A program made the position numbers and the translations under genes. Shown one piece after another: positions 10,956 through 19,516 of a stretch of DNA of 64,000 nt; positions within the stretch are counted from its first letter, which is position 1; every line of letters begins with the position of its first letter. This DNA is from Anaerorhabdus furcosa (GTDB lineage: Bacteria > Bacillota_I > Bacilli_A > Erysipelotrichales > Erysipelotrichaceae): contig NZ_FUWY01000001.1 in NCBI RefSeq assembly GCF_900167375.1, positions 372,001 to 436,000 on the forward strand, read 5' to 3'. The notes under the pieces were generated by a model. That model saw only the letters and a list, made by a program, of their open reading frames with translations, made no database searches and had not been told where the DNA came from.

Positions 10956-11558
10956 CTACCCCCTATTTGCTATTCCGTACAACATAAAATCAATCATCTT
11001 CAATAAATAATCCTCATGCATCATCACCCATTCATCTTGCGATAAGCTTTGATATGTTGGACTACTAAAATAACCATTGAACATCGCTTGCATAATCGAA
11101 AAATAATTCATTGCATTCTTTTTTGTAACACCTTTTCGCAATGTAAGGGTCGATAAGATCCCTTGATAAATTTGAATATTGAGTTGATCAAATTGTTCTT
11201 TAATCAATTCAATTTCTTTTTTCAATTGATGTGGCGGTTGCAAAATCGCCTCGAAAAATATTCTTCCATGATTTGGATACGTTTGAAAAAATTGCAAACG
11301 AGCCTCCATATATTTTTTTGGATCTGTACCAATTTCTTGATTTTTTATGTATGTGATTAATTTATCAAATGATTCCTTAACACACTCTAGATATAATACA
11401 TCTTTACTTTCAAAGTTATGGTAAAGTAATCCTTTTGAAATACCCTCTTTGCATATGGTATTAAGCGAAGTTCCCAAATACCCATTTTCTCCGAATTCTT
11501 CAAGTGCTTTAGCCATAATTTTATTTTTAGTGATTATTGTTTTTTGTTCTTTTTTCAT
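10956..11558 (-). CDS. TetR family transcriptional regulator
   Basis: 200 residues from ATG 11558. The N-terminal helix-turn-helix KIMAKALEEFGENGYLGTSLNTICKEGISKGLLYHNF is the TetR_N signature (quoted here only as its region, residues about 14-50). The ligand-binding C-terminal domain is family-typical but not diagnostic. An upstream in-frame start at 11645 would place the leader across the promoter, and the chosen ATG has GGAGG just before it. The antiporter follows after 4 bp, so regulator and transporter form one autoregulated unit (see the operator). Confidence 0.9.
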   Translation of the reverse strand: MKKEQKTIITKNKIMAKALEEFGENGYLGTSLNTICKEGISKGLLYHNFESKDVLYLECVKESFDKLITYIKNQEIGTDPKKYMEARLQFFQTYPNHGRIFFEAILQPPHQLKKEIELIKEQFDQLNIQIYQGILSTLTLRKGVTKKNAMNYFSIMQAMFNGYFSSPTYQSLSQDEWVMMHEDYLLKMIDFMLYGIANRG

Positions 11559-11573
11559 ATACCCTCCACTATT

Positions 11574-11618
11574 ATAGACTATACGGTCTATTATAGTTAA
11601 ATCTATCTCGTTGGTCAA
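11574..11618 (-). promoter_or_regulatory. promoter and TetR-type operator of the tetR-antiporter unit
   Basis: On the minus strand TTGACC (11613-11618) and TATAAT (11590-11595) are spaced 17 bp. An inverted repeat ATAGAC-N6-GTCTAT (11574-11591) begins at the -10 and covers the transcription start. Its size and position fit an operator for the TetR protein encoded just downstream. Confidence 0.7.
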
Positions 11619-11646
11619 CAAAAATTCTTTTATAATTTGTTGCATT

Positions 11647-11676
11647 AAAAAAACCTCACACTGTTTGTGTAAGGTT
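11647..11676 (-). terminator. terminator after the PAS-GGDEF gene
   Basis: A 10-bp stem AACCTTACAC / GTGTGAGGTT with one G-T pair is followed on the minus strand by seven T. It separates the diguanylate cyclase gene from tetR. Confidence 0.8.
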
Positions 11677-11699
11677 CTCTAACTTTCTTTACTACAATT

Positions 11700-13283
11700 T
11701 TATTGATTATCTTTGTAAACACGGCATTGCGATTTACCTATTGATTTTGCTTCATAAAGAGCTTTATCTGCATGCAAAATCAAAATATCTGTTTTCGCAT
11801 TTAAATTATCATTAGTCGCAATTCCAGCACAAGTTGAAAGCAATTTAAAATGATCATCTTTCTTAAATTCTTCCTCTATATAATTAATAAAATACTTAAC
11901 ATCTTTTTCTACTTCATCAAGATTGAACCCATCAAAATATGTAACAACAAACTCATCTCCACCTACTCGTGTTACCACAGCCTCTTCAAAATATTCTCGG
12001 AGTAATGCAGCCATAAGCATGAGTGCTCTATCTCCTTCTTGATGACCATAAGTATCATTTATATTTTTAAATTTGTCTAAATCAAAATAGACAACACATA
12101 GAGGTTTAACTTTAATTTCATTTGTAATTCTTTCATAAAGAAATCTACGATTGTACAAACCAGTTAAGAAATCTGTATTTGCATTCTCCATAATTTCGTT
12201 TTGAAGTTGACTTTCTTTTGTTACATCCAAGGCAATGAAGAAATGTCCAAAGTGATTACCGAAAATATCTGTAATACTTTGTTGCTGAATTCGATACACT
12301 CTTGTTTTGTTATGCTGACTAAGTGTTACTTCTGTTAATGTAGTATTCTCAAGTTCTTCAACTGACATCCCTAATATATTTTTACAAAAGCTTGTATAAG
12401 TGGTTTTAGTTAATTCTTCTGTTGTTAGTGAAAAATATTCATTGAATTTAATGTTACTATAAACACTATTGCCTAAATGATCTACAACAAGTGTAGCAAA
12501 TGGAATACTTTCCAAGATGATTTCCATTTCTTGTCCTATATTTTGTAAGTCAGTAACATCCTTTGCAATACCTACAGTACCAAACATTCTATGTTTCTTG
12601 TCATATAAAGGAGACTTGTAAGTTTTGAATTGGCGAAGTCCACTTTTACTCAATACCTTTTCATCAAATAAGCATGTTTCTCCTCGTTCAATAACTTCTT
12701 GTTCCGTTTCAAGACAAACATATTCACCATCTGCATACTCATCTGGCTCAATATCCCAAATATAATAGTGCCCACGATTTTCACATTGCTCTTTTGTTTT
12801 TCCTACCGCCTTACAAAATGCATCATTAATCTTTAAATGGGAGCCTCTTAAATCTTTAAACCAAATTAAATCCGGAACACTGTCTATTAACGTATTCAAA
12901 AAGATTTGATATACTTCATCTTCTTTATTTTTTTTGAATTGATTCATAAATTGATTCATTTGAAACTCAAATAAATCTTCTGTTTTTGCATCAATCCAAA
13001 AAAGTAAATCACTACAATTTGAATGAATACTCAATAGTTGTTTCATCTCATCTTCAGTTGCAATAAGTGCTGATGTCATCGCACTCAATTGTTTCATTTT
13101 ATCTTGAGGCAATACAGTTAACCCATCAAAAATAAACCCATCGTACTCTTCAAACAACACATTGGAAAATGCACTTGAAGTTTCTAATCTTATTTTATTT
13201 GTATCAATAAATTTTGTCATCATTTCTTGAATTGCACAACTTTTCGAAATAATAACTAATTTGTAAATGACTTCTTCTAACAT
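11700..13283 (-). CDS. PAS-PAS-GGDEF diguanylate cyclase
   Basis: 527 residues. Residues 1-110 have no recognised fold. Two PAS-like regions follow (about 120-240, with LIWFKDLRGSHLKINDAFCK, and about 250-360, with LVVDHLGNSVYSNIKFNEYF). The C-terminal GGDEF domain begins TDFLTGLYNRRFL and has the intact active-site motif GGDEF at 441-445. No RxxD inhibitory site is evident. It should make cyclic di-GMP in response to a signal sensed by the PAS domains. No transmembrane helix is seen, so it is cytoplasmic. It stands alone with its own terminator. Confidence 0.9.
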   Translation of the reverse strand: MLEEVIYKLVIISKSCAIQEMMTKFIDTNKIRLETSSAFSNVLFEEYDGFIFDGLTVLPQDKMKQLSAMTSALIATEDEMKQLLSIHSNCSDLLFWIDAKTEDLFEFQMNQFMNQFKKNKEDEVYQIFLNTLIDSVPDLIWFKDLRGSHLKINDAFCKAVGKTKEQCENRGHYYIWDIEPDEYADGEYVCLETEQEVIERGETCLFDEKVLSKSGLRQFKTYKSPLYDKKHRMFGTVGIAKDVTDLQNIGQEMEIILESIPFATLVVDHLGNSVYSNIKFNEYFSLTTEELTKTTYTSFCKNILGMSVEELENTTLTEVTLSQHNKTRVYRIQQQSITDIFGNHFGHFFIALDVTKESQLQNEIMENANTDFLTGLYNRRFLYERITNEIKVKPLCVVYFDLDKFKNINDTYGHQEGDRALMLMAALLREYFEEAVVTRVGGDEFVVTYFDGFNLDEVEKDVKYFINYIEEEFKKDDHFKLLSTCAGIATNDNLNAKTDILILHADKALYEAKSIGKSQCRVYKDNQ

Positions 13284-13315
13284 ATCTTTTCCCCTTCTCC
13301 CTATTACCTAAATAT

Positions 13316-13341
13316 TAAAAAAACAGATTAAAATCTGTTTT
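13316..13341 (-). terminator. terminator of glyA
   Basis: 9-bp stem AAACAGATT / AATCTGTTT with a two-base centre and a T run on the minus strand. The stem overlaps the last codons and stop of glyA. Confidence 0.8.
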
Positions 13342-14554
13342 ATTCGAAGATAAATTTCTCAGTAAGTTCTACTACTTCTTGTTTTACTTTCGCAATATTG
13401 TCCTCTGATGGGTTCTTCAAAACATCGGCAATCCATCTTCCGACTTGCTTGAACTCTTCTTCTTTGAACCCTTTTGTAGTCATAGCTGCAGTCCCTAAAC
13501 GAATGCCACTTGTTACAAATGGTTTCTCAGTGTCAAAAGGTATCGTATTCTTATTACAAGTGATATTAATTTCATCTAATAATTTTTCAGCTTCTTTACC
13601 TGTCATACCAATTGATTTAACATCAACAAGTATTAAGTGATTATCTGTACCACCAGTAACAATTCTAAATCCTTCTTTCGTTAATTCATCTGATAATGCT
13701 TTACAATTGACTACAACTTGTTCAATGTAGTCATGAAATGATGGATCCAACGCTTCATAGAAACACACTGCTTTTCCAGCTATGACATGCATCAATGGTC
13801 CACCTTGAATTCCAGGGAATACCGTTTTATCTAATGCAGCTGCATATTTTTCTTTACATAAAATAATACCGCCACGTGGTCCTCTTAATGTTTTGTGTGT
13901 TGTACTTGTTACAAAGTCTGCATAAGGCACGGGTGACATATGATGTCCTGTTGCAACCAATCCTGCAATATGCGCCATATCCACCATAAGGTAAGCGCCC
14001 ACTTCATCTGCAATCTCTTTGAATTTAGCAAAATCTATTTCACGAGGATAAGCACTTGCACCACATACTATCATTTGTGGTTTTACTTCTTTTGCCACTC
14101 TTAAAACATCTTCATAGTCAATCATTTCTGTTTCTTTGTCGACACCATAACTATGAAATTCATAGAGTTTACCAGAGAAGTTTAAGCTATGCCCATGTGT
14201 TAAATGTCCTCCACTACTTAAATCCATACCCAGTACTTTATCACCAGGATTTAGCACTGTCATATAAACAGCCATGTTTGCTTGAGACCCTGAATGAGGT
14301 TGAACATTTGCATGCTCTGCATTAAAAAGTTTACACAAACGATCTCTTGCGATATTTTCAATAATATCTACATCTACGCAACCCCCGTAATAACGTTTAC
14401 CCGGGTATCCTTCAGCATATTTATTCGTTAGAATTGAACCTGTAACTTCACGTACATCTCTTGATACAAAGTTTTCAGACGCGATTAATTCAATATTGTG
14501 GCGTTGTCTTTGGGTTTCAAGGTCTAATGCATTTAAAATTTCTAAGTCTTTCAT
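13340..14554 (-). CDS. glyA: serine hydroxymethyltransferase
   Basis: 404 residues, normal for bacterial [15 protein letters not shown], the PLP-lysine segment [14 protein letters not shown] and the folate-site region are intact. It interconverts serine and glycine with transfer of a one-carbon unit to tetrahydrofolate. The start at 14554 has GGAGGAT upstream, lying inside the end of tsaC; the upstream in-frame start at 14569 lacks such support. It follows tsaC as in the Bacillus chromosome. Confidence 0.98.
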   Translation of the reverse strand: MKDLEILNALDLETQRQRHNIELIASENFVSRDVREVTGSILTNKYAEGYPGKRYYGGCVDVDIIENIARDRLCKLFNAEHANVQPHSGSQANMAVYMTVLNPGDKVLGMDLSSGGHLTHGHSLNFSGKLYEFHSYGVDKETEMIDYEDVLRVAKEVKPQMIVCGASAYPREIDFAKFKEIADEVGAYLMVDMAHIAGLVATGHHMSPVPYADFVTSTTHKTLRGPRGGIILCKEKYAAALDKTVFPGIQGGPLMHVIAGKAVCFYEALDPSFHDYIEQVVVNCKALSDELTKEGFRIVTGGTDNHLILVDVKSIGMTGKEAEKLLDEINITCNKNTIPFDTEKPFVTSGIRLGTAAMTTKGFKEEEFKQVGRWIADVLKNPSEDNIAKVKQEVVELTEKFIFE

Positions 14555-14558
14555 TTTT

Positions 14559-15167
14559 CTATCCTCCAATTTTATTTATTATATCTTCTAATGTAATTGG
14601 TCCCTGTCTTAGTACAACCAACTCACTTTGTGTACAATCTAGTATGGTGCTTGCTTGAGCATCACGATGTTTTCCATCCAGTATACAATCTAGCTTATCG
14701 CCTAATCGAACCTCTACTTCATTTGCATCTAAGCAAACTGGTTCCCCCGATAAATTAGCGCTAGTTAGAAATAAAGGAACTCCTACATCTTGTATTAGTT
14801 CACTAATTCCTTCACCTTCAATCATGCGAATCGCTAAGGTATCTTTTCCCTGATTAACTCTATTTGGAACACTTTCTTTCTTTTTAAGAATTAGCGTTAG
14901 TGCTCCTGGAAGAAACGCATTAAATATTTTTCTGGATCGCTCATCCAGTTTACATAGAGTTTCACATTGTTCTAAACTGCCTACAACAAGTGGAAATGGT
15001 TTTTCTTCAGGTCTTCCTTTGCAATGAATTAATCTTTCTTGCGCATCTTCATTATCATAGCGACAAGCTAAACCATAAACTGTATCCGTTGCAAATGCAA
15101 TAAGTCCACCTTGTCTTACAATTTCACTCGCAGTTTTCCAATCTTTTATTGAAATTACCTTACTCAT
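14559..15167 (-). CDS. tsaC: L-threonylcarbamoyladenylate synthase (YrdC/Sua5 family)
   Basis: 202 residues covering one YrdC-like domain: [39 protein letters not shown] and [11 protein letters not shown] are the family signatures. It makes threonylcarbamoyl-AMP from threonine, bicarbonate and ATP for the t6A modification of tRNA position 37. The C-terminal Sua5 extension of longer homologues is absent. The 3' end contains the ribosome binding site of glyA, so the two genes are coupled. Confidence 0.95.
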   Translation of the reverse strand: MSKVISIKDWKTASEIVRQGGLIAFATDTVYGLACRYDNEDAQERLIHCKGRPEEKPFPLVVGSLEQCETLCKLDERSRKIFNAFLPGALTLILKKKESVPNRVNQGKDTLAIRMIEGEGISELIQDVGVPLFLTSANLSGEPVCLDANEVEVRLGDKLDCILDGKHRDAQASTILDCTQSELVVLRQGPITLEDIINKIGG

Positions 15168-15270
15168 TATATCGCCTCACATTACAACTATTTTATCATA
15201 GTTTCCCAAAGAGTCACGACTACATTTTGCTATCAAGTATGATTATTTTACTTATATTTAATATTTCTTC

Positions 15271-15298
15271 TTGCATTTTGCTCAAACATCTTTAAAAT
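15271..15298 (+). promoter_or_regulatory. candidate promoter of the carB leader
   Basis: TTGCAT (15271-15276) and TAAAAT (15293-15298) spaced 16 bp. The transcript would start near 15305, just before the ribosome binding site of the leader ORF. The -35 is a poor match, so this is a tentative call. Confidence 0.4.
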
Positions 15299-15320
15299 TA
15301 ACATAGAATACACGGGAGGT

Positions 15321-15404
15321 ATGGCTATGACAATGTTGGTTACTTTAAGAAAAACTAACTCATCTCTTGCTATCTTTCCTATTTATTCATTTTATTATTC
15401 CTAA
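15321..15404 (+). CDS. 27-residue leader peptide upstream of carB
   Basis: An ORF (MAMTMLVTLRKTNSS followed by LAIFPIYSFYYS) starts 1 base after a strong GGGAGGT and, in frame, has a second ATG at 15327 at ideal spacing. It stops at 15404, the very base where the attenuator hairpin begins. Codons 14-27 are read from an extremely pyrimidine-rich, mostly U, tract. Leader ORF, U-rich tract, intrinsic terminator and then a pyrimidine gene is the arrangement of the Escherichia coli pyrBI leader, where slow RNA polymerase at low UTP lets the leader ribosome block the terminator. That this leader works the same way is inference. Confidence 0.6.
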   Translation: MAMTMLVTLRKTNSSLAIFPIYSFYYS

Positions 15405-15435
15405 AACTGTTAACATTTGTTATCAGTTTTTTTTT
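15404..15435 (+). terminator. attenuator terminator between leader peptide and carB
   Basis: Hairpin AAACTG-T-TAAC / GTTA-T-CAGTTT with loop ATTT (15404-15429), followed by nine T (15427-15435). It lies 32 bp before carB and after the leader stop codon, so transcription of carB must read through it. The stem is AT-rich, but the T run is long. Confidence 0.7.
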
Positions 15436-15466
15436 GGAAAATTAATTGCACACGGGAGGTAAAATT

Positions 15467-18400
15467 ATGCCAAAAAGAGAAGACATTAAAAAAGTATTAG
15501 TTATCGGTTCAGGTCCAATTATTATTGGTCAAGCTGCTGAGTTTGACTACGCAGGTACTCAAGCTTGCTTAGCTTTGAAAGAAGAGGGATATGAAGTTGT
15601 TCTTATCAATTCTAATCCCGCTACAATTATGACAGATACCAACATGGCAGATAAAGTGTACATGGAACCTTTAACCCTTGAGTATGTTGCAAGAATCATC
15701 CGTATGGAAAGACCAGATGCAATTGTTCCAGGTCTTGGTGGACAAACTGGTTTAAATCTTGTTATGCAACTTCATAACAAAGGTATTCTTGAAGAATGCC
15801 AAGTAGAGATTCTAGGTACATCCATCGAATCAATTCAAAAAGCAGAAGATAGAGAATGCTTTAAAGAAATGTGTGTATCTATCAATGAACCTGTTATTGC
15901 ATCTAAGATTGCGAATAATTTAGAGGAAGGTATTCTTGCTGCAGAAGAGATTGGCTACCCTCTTGTTCTACGCCCTGCTTTTACGCTAGGCGGAACCGGC
16001 GGTGGATTCGTTGATACGAAAGAAGAATTCATTGAACTCATGAAACACGCATTATCACTGAGCCCAACTCATCAAGTTTTAGTAGAGAAAAGTATTAAAG
16101 GCTACCAAGAAATAGAATTCGAAGTTATGCGTGATAAAACAAACAAAGCCATTGCAATATGTGATATGGAAAATATGGATCCTGTAGGTATTCATACAGG
16201 AGACTCTATTGTTTTTGCACCCTGCCTTACATTATCAAGTAAACAATATACCATCTTAAAACAAAGTGCTTTGAAAATAATCCAAGAGTTAAAAATTGAA
16301 GGAGGGTGCAATGTTCAATTCGCATTAGAACCAAATACATCCAACTATTTTTTAATCGAAGTTAACCCCCGAGTTAGTCGTTCAAGTGCACTTGCATCAA
16401 AAGCTACTGCTTATCCAATTGCACGCGTCACTGCAAAAATTGCAGTAGGCTATACTCTTGATGAAATTGATATTAGTGGAATTGCAGCATCTTTAGAACC
16501 AGCAATTGATTATATTGTTTGTAAAGTTGCTCGTTTCCCATTTGATAAATTCCAACATGCAAGCAATACTTTATCAACACAAATGAAAGCCACTGGTGAG
16601 GTCATGAGTTTAGGTGTTACTGTGGAAGAAGCATTACTTAAAGCACTACGTGGATTAGAAGTTGGTTCACCATATCCTGTTTCTAATAAGTTTATTACAA
16701 TGAGTAAAGAAGAGCTTCTATCTTATATTGTTATACCAACAGATGATCGTATCTTTGCATTGTTTGAAGCACTACGCAAAGGTGCAAATACAAAAGAAAT
16801 TGCAGAAGCTACAAAAATTACAGAATTCTTTATTCAAAAAATAGAAAATATTGTTACTTTTGAAAAGAAGCTACAAGCATCTAAAAATAATTTAGATTTA
16901 TTACAAGAAGCTAAACAATTTTCTATCGCAGATAGTTACATTGGATCATGTTGGGGACTAAGTGATATCGAAGTATACCAATTAAGAAAGAAGAATCAAA
17001 TTTATCCAAATTATAGAATTGTTGATAACTTCAAACACAAACAAAACTATGTACCTTATTTTTACTCAACTTATTCAAGTAGTGATGAAAACCATGTAAC
17101 CGATAATAAAAAAGTCATCGTTTTAGGAAGTGGTCCAATTCGTATAGGTCAAGGAGTTGAATTTGATTATTCAACTGTTCACGCCATTTGGGCAATCAAA
17201 GAACTTGGATATGAAGCCATTATCATCAATAACAATCCAGAAACTTTATCTACTGATTTTACGATTGCCGATAAGTTATATTTTGAACCCCTTATTCTTG
17301 AAGATGTAATGAATGTTATTGATCGTGAAAAACCGATAGGTGTCATTGTTACTCTTGGTGGACAAACCGCTGTGAATCTTGCAGAGAAATTAACAGCGTG
17401 CCATGTTCAAATTCTTGGAAGTGATTTAGAAGCGATAGAGAAAGCTGAGAATAGAGATGCTTTTGAAAAAGTAATGAATCAATTACAAATTCCTCAACCC
17501 AATGGAAAAGCAGTACACACAATTGAAGATGGATTAAAGATTGCAAATATGATTGGTTATCCAGTACTTGTACGCCCTAGCTATGTACTTGGAGGACGTG
17601 CAATGCAAATTGTAAACGATGATAACCAGTTAAAAACATATTTGCTAACTGCTGTTCAAGTTGATGAAAAACAACCTGTTCTTGTTGATAAATATATCGT
17701 AGGAAAAGAATTAGAAGTAGATGCTATTTGCGATGGTGTCGATGTCTTTATCCCTGGTATTATGGAGCATGTTGAAGAAACTGGAGTTCATTCTGGTGAT
17801 TCCATTAGCGTATATCCAACAATGTCCATATCCAATAAAACAAAAGAACTTATTACCTACTACACAAATAAGCTTGGTTTAGGACTTGGAATTAAAGGTT
17901 TATTCAACATACAATTTATTGTTGATGAAAACGAAAATGTTTATGTAATTGAAGTCAATCCTCGATCATCAAGAACTGTTCCATTCCTTTCAAAAGTTAC
18001 TGCTATACCAGTATCCAATATCGCAACAAAAGTAATGCTTGGACAATCACTGAAGAGTCAAGGATATGGAACATTTACTCAACCTATTGGTCATCGTTGG
18101 TATGTTAAAGTTCCTACATTCTCATTTGCAAAAATTGTTGGTTTAGATGCTGTCTTATCTCCTGAGATGAAATCCACTGGAGAAGTTATTGGATATGATG
18201 ACAACATGAATAGAGCCTTATACAAAGCACTTCAAGCTAGTGGTTCAACAGTATGCAATTATGGAACTGTATTTGTAACTATTTCAGATTCTACAAAGTA
18301 TGCAGCATTACCTTTGATTAAACGTTTCTATAAATTAGGATTTAACATAGAAGCAACTTATGGTACTGCAGAGTTCTTAAAACGAAATGGAATTAAAACT

Positions 18401-18640
18401 CGAATCAGACAAAAAATTAGTGATGGATCAAATGAAATAATTGATTCATTGCGAGGTGGACATATTACATATGTTGTAAATACTGTTTCATCAGAAAGTA
18501 ATCACTCGCAATGCGATGGAGCGATTATACGTCGTACTGCAGTAGAAAACGGAATTACCATGTTTACTTCTTTATCTACTGTTAATGTATTACTAAATGT
18601 ATTAGAAGAAATTACAGTTGGTGTTCATCCAATTAAATAG
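15467..18640 (+). CDS. carB: carbamoyl-phosphate synthase large subunit
   Basis: 1057 residues, full length. Two homologous ATP-grasp halves are visible: the first begins KKVLVIGSGPIIIGQAAEFD, the second KVIVLGSGPIRIGQGVEFDY near residue 550. The C-terminal allosteric domain is present. It makes carbamoyl phosphate for pyrimidines and arginine, using ammonia delivered by CarA. The start at 15467 has GGGAGGT and the conserved MPKRED. No carA is adjacent: tsaC is divergent upstream and prmC convergent downstream. The glutaminase subunit must be unlinked or absent. Expression appears to be controlled by the leader and attenuator upstream. Confidence 0.98.
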   Translation: MPKREDIKKVLVIGSGPIIIGQAAEFDYAGTQACLALKEEGYEVVLINSNPATIMTDTNMADKVYMEPLTLEYVARIIRMERPDAIVPGLGGQTGLNLVMQLHNKGILEECQVEILGTSIESIQKAEDRECFKEMCVSINEPVIASKIANNLEEGILAAEEIGYPLVLRPAFTLGGTGGGFVDTKEEFIELMKHALSLSPTHQVLVEKSIKGYQEIEFEVMRDKTNKAIAICDMENMDPVGIHTGDSIVFAPCLTLSSKQYTILKQSALKIIQELKIEGGCNVQFALEPNTSNYFLIEVNPRVSRSSALASKATAYPIARVTAKIAVGYTLDEIDISGIAASLEPAIDYIVCKVARFPFDKFQHASNTLSTQMKATGEVMSLGVTVEEALLKALRGLEVGSPYPVSNKFITMSKEELLSYIVIPTDDRIFALFEALRKGANTKEIAEATKITEFFIQKIENIVTFEKKLQASKNNLDLLQEAKQFSIADSYIGSCWGLSDIEVYQLRKKNQIYPNYRIVDNFKHKQNYVPYFYSTYSSSDENHVTDNKKVIVLGSGPIRIGQGVEFDYSTVHAIWAIKELGYEAIIINNNPETLSTDFTIADKLYFEPLILEDVMNVIDREKPIGVIVTLGGQTAVNLAEKLTACHVQILGSDLEAIEKAENRDAFEKVMNQLQIPQPNGKAVHTIEDGLKIANMIGYPVLVRPSYVLGGRAMQIVNDDNQLKTYLLTAVQVDEKQPVLVDKYIVGKELEVDAICDGVDVFIPGIMEHVEETGVHSGDSISVYPTMSISNKTKELITYYTNKLGLGLGIKGLFNIQFIVDENENVYVIEVNPRSSRTVPFLSKVTAIPVSNIATKVMLGQSLKSQGYGTFTQPIGHRWYVKVPTFSFAKIVGLDAVLSPEMKSTGEVIGYDDNMNRALYKALQASGSTVCNYGTVFVTISDSTKYAALPLIKRFYKLGFNIEATYGTAEFLKRNGIKTRIRQKISDGSNEIIDSLRGGHITYVVNTVSSESNHSQCDGAIIRRTAVENGITMFTSLSTVNVLLNVLEEITVGVHPIK

Positions 18641-18664
18641 AAAAAGACCTCACGGTCTTTTTTT
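18641..18664 (+). terminator. bidirectional terminator between carB and prmC
   Basis: Stem AAAGACC / GGTCTTT with loop TCAC (18643-18660), flanked by A on the left and T on the right, so it can serve carB on the plus strand and prmC on the minus strand. Confidence 0.85.
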
Positions 18665-18667
18665 CAT

Positions 18668-19516
18668 TTATCTAAAGTAAACAAACAACATTCTGTCTTT
18701 ACCATTTATATCTTGTAGTACTTCTGCTTCTGCATTAGGTAAATACTCTTTGACAAGATTTAACATGACTGTCTTTTGATCCCATCCCATTTCAAAAGCC
18801 ATAAATGCTTTTTCATTAAGAATTTTTTGACAATTTTCAAAAATAGTACGATAGAACTTGAGCCCATCTTCACCACCGAATAATGCAACGTGCGGTTCAT
18901 AATCAATGACAGATGTTTCTAATGCTTCATGTGATGGAATATAGGGAGGATTACTTATAAGTACATCCACTTTTATTCCAAGATCAATTATTGGTGCTAG
19001 CATATCTCCTACAAAGAATTCTACATTCGCTTCATTATCCATAGCATTTTGTTTTGCAACTTCAATTGCTTCTTCACTTATATCAGTTGCATACATTTTT
19101 ATATGCTCCTCTTCATTCGAAACACTAATCGCGATTGCTCCACTACCCGTTCCAATATCCACTGCACTAATATTTTGTTGCGGAAACATTTCATCAACTC
19201 GCGATAAAATGTACGATACTAATTCCTCTGTTTCAGGTCTTGGAATTAATACATTTGAATTGACTTTAAACTTGTAACCATAAAACCAAGAGTAACCCAA
19301 AACATGTTGCATTGGTTCATGATTTAAAATTCGTTTCATTCCTATCTCAAAACTTTCTAAAACATCACTTGGAACTTCTTGATCAAATTTCATATACAAA
19401 TCAATACGCTTTTGTTGAGTCAATTCCACAAGATAGGTTAATGCAGTTTGTTCAGGTAAATCGAGTTGATCACATTGAAGTGAATACTCATGCAATAATT
19501 GTTTAAAAGTTGGCAT
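18668..19516 (-). CDS. prmC: peptide chain release factor N5-glutamine methyltransferase
   Basis: 282 residues. The SAM-binding loop AVDIGTGSGAIAI is at about 118-130 and the substrate-glutamine motif NPPY at 189-192. It methylates the GGQ glutamine of release factors RF1 and RF2. The start ATG shares one base with the stop of prfA, whose product is its substrate, so the two are translationally coupled. Confidence 0.97.
   Translation of the reverse strand: MPTFKQLLHEYSLQCDQLDLPEQTALTYLVELTQQKRIDLYMKFDQEVPSDVLESFEIGMKRILNHEPMQHVLGYSWFYGYKFKVNSNVLIPRPETEELVSYILSRVDEMFPQQNISAVDIGTGSGAIAISVSNEEEHIKMYATDISEEAIEVAKQNAMDNEANVEFFVGDMLAPIIDLGIKVDVLISNPPYIPSHEALETSVIDYEPHVALFGGEDGLKFYRTIFENCQKILNEKAFMAFEMGWDQKTVMLNLVKEYLPNAEAEVLQDINGKDRMLFVYFR

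Noticed and set aside
15170-15460. T-box or PyrR-type leader before carB
   Set aside because: No T-box consensus AGGGTGGNACCGCG and no PyrR-binding loop could be found; the short leader ORF and terminator explain the region better.
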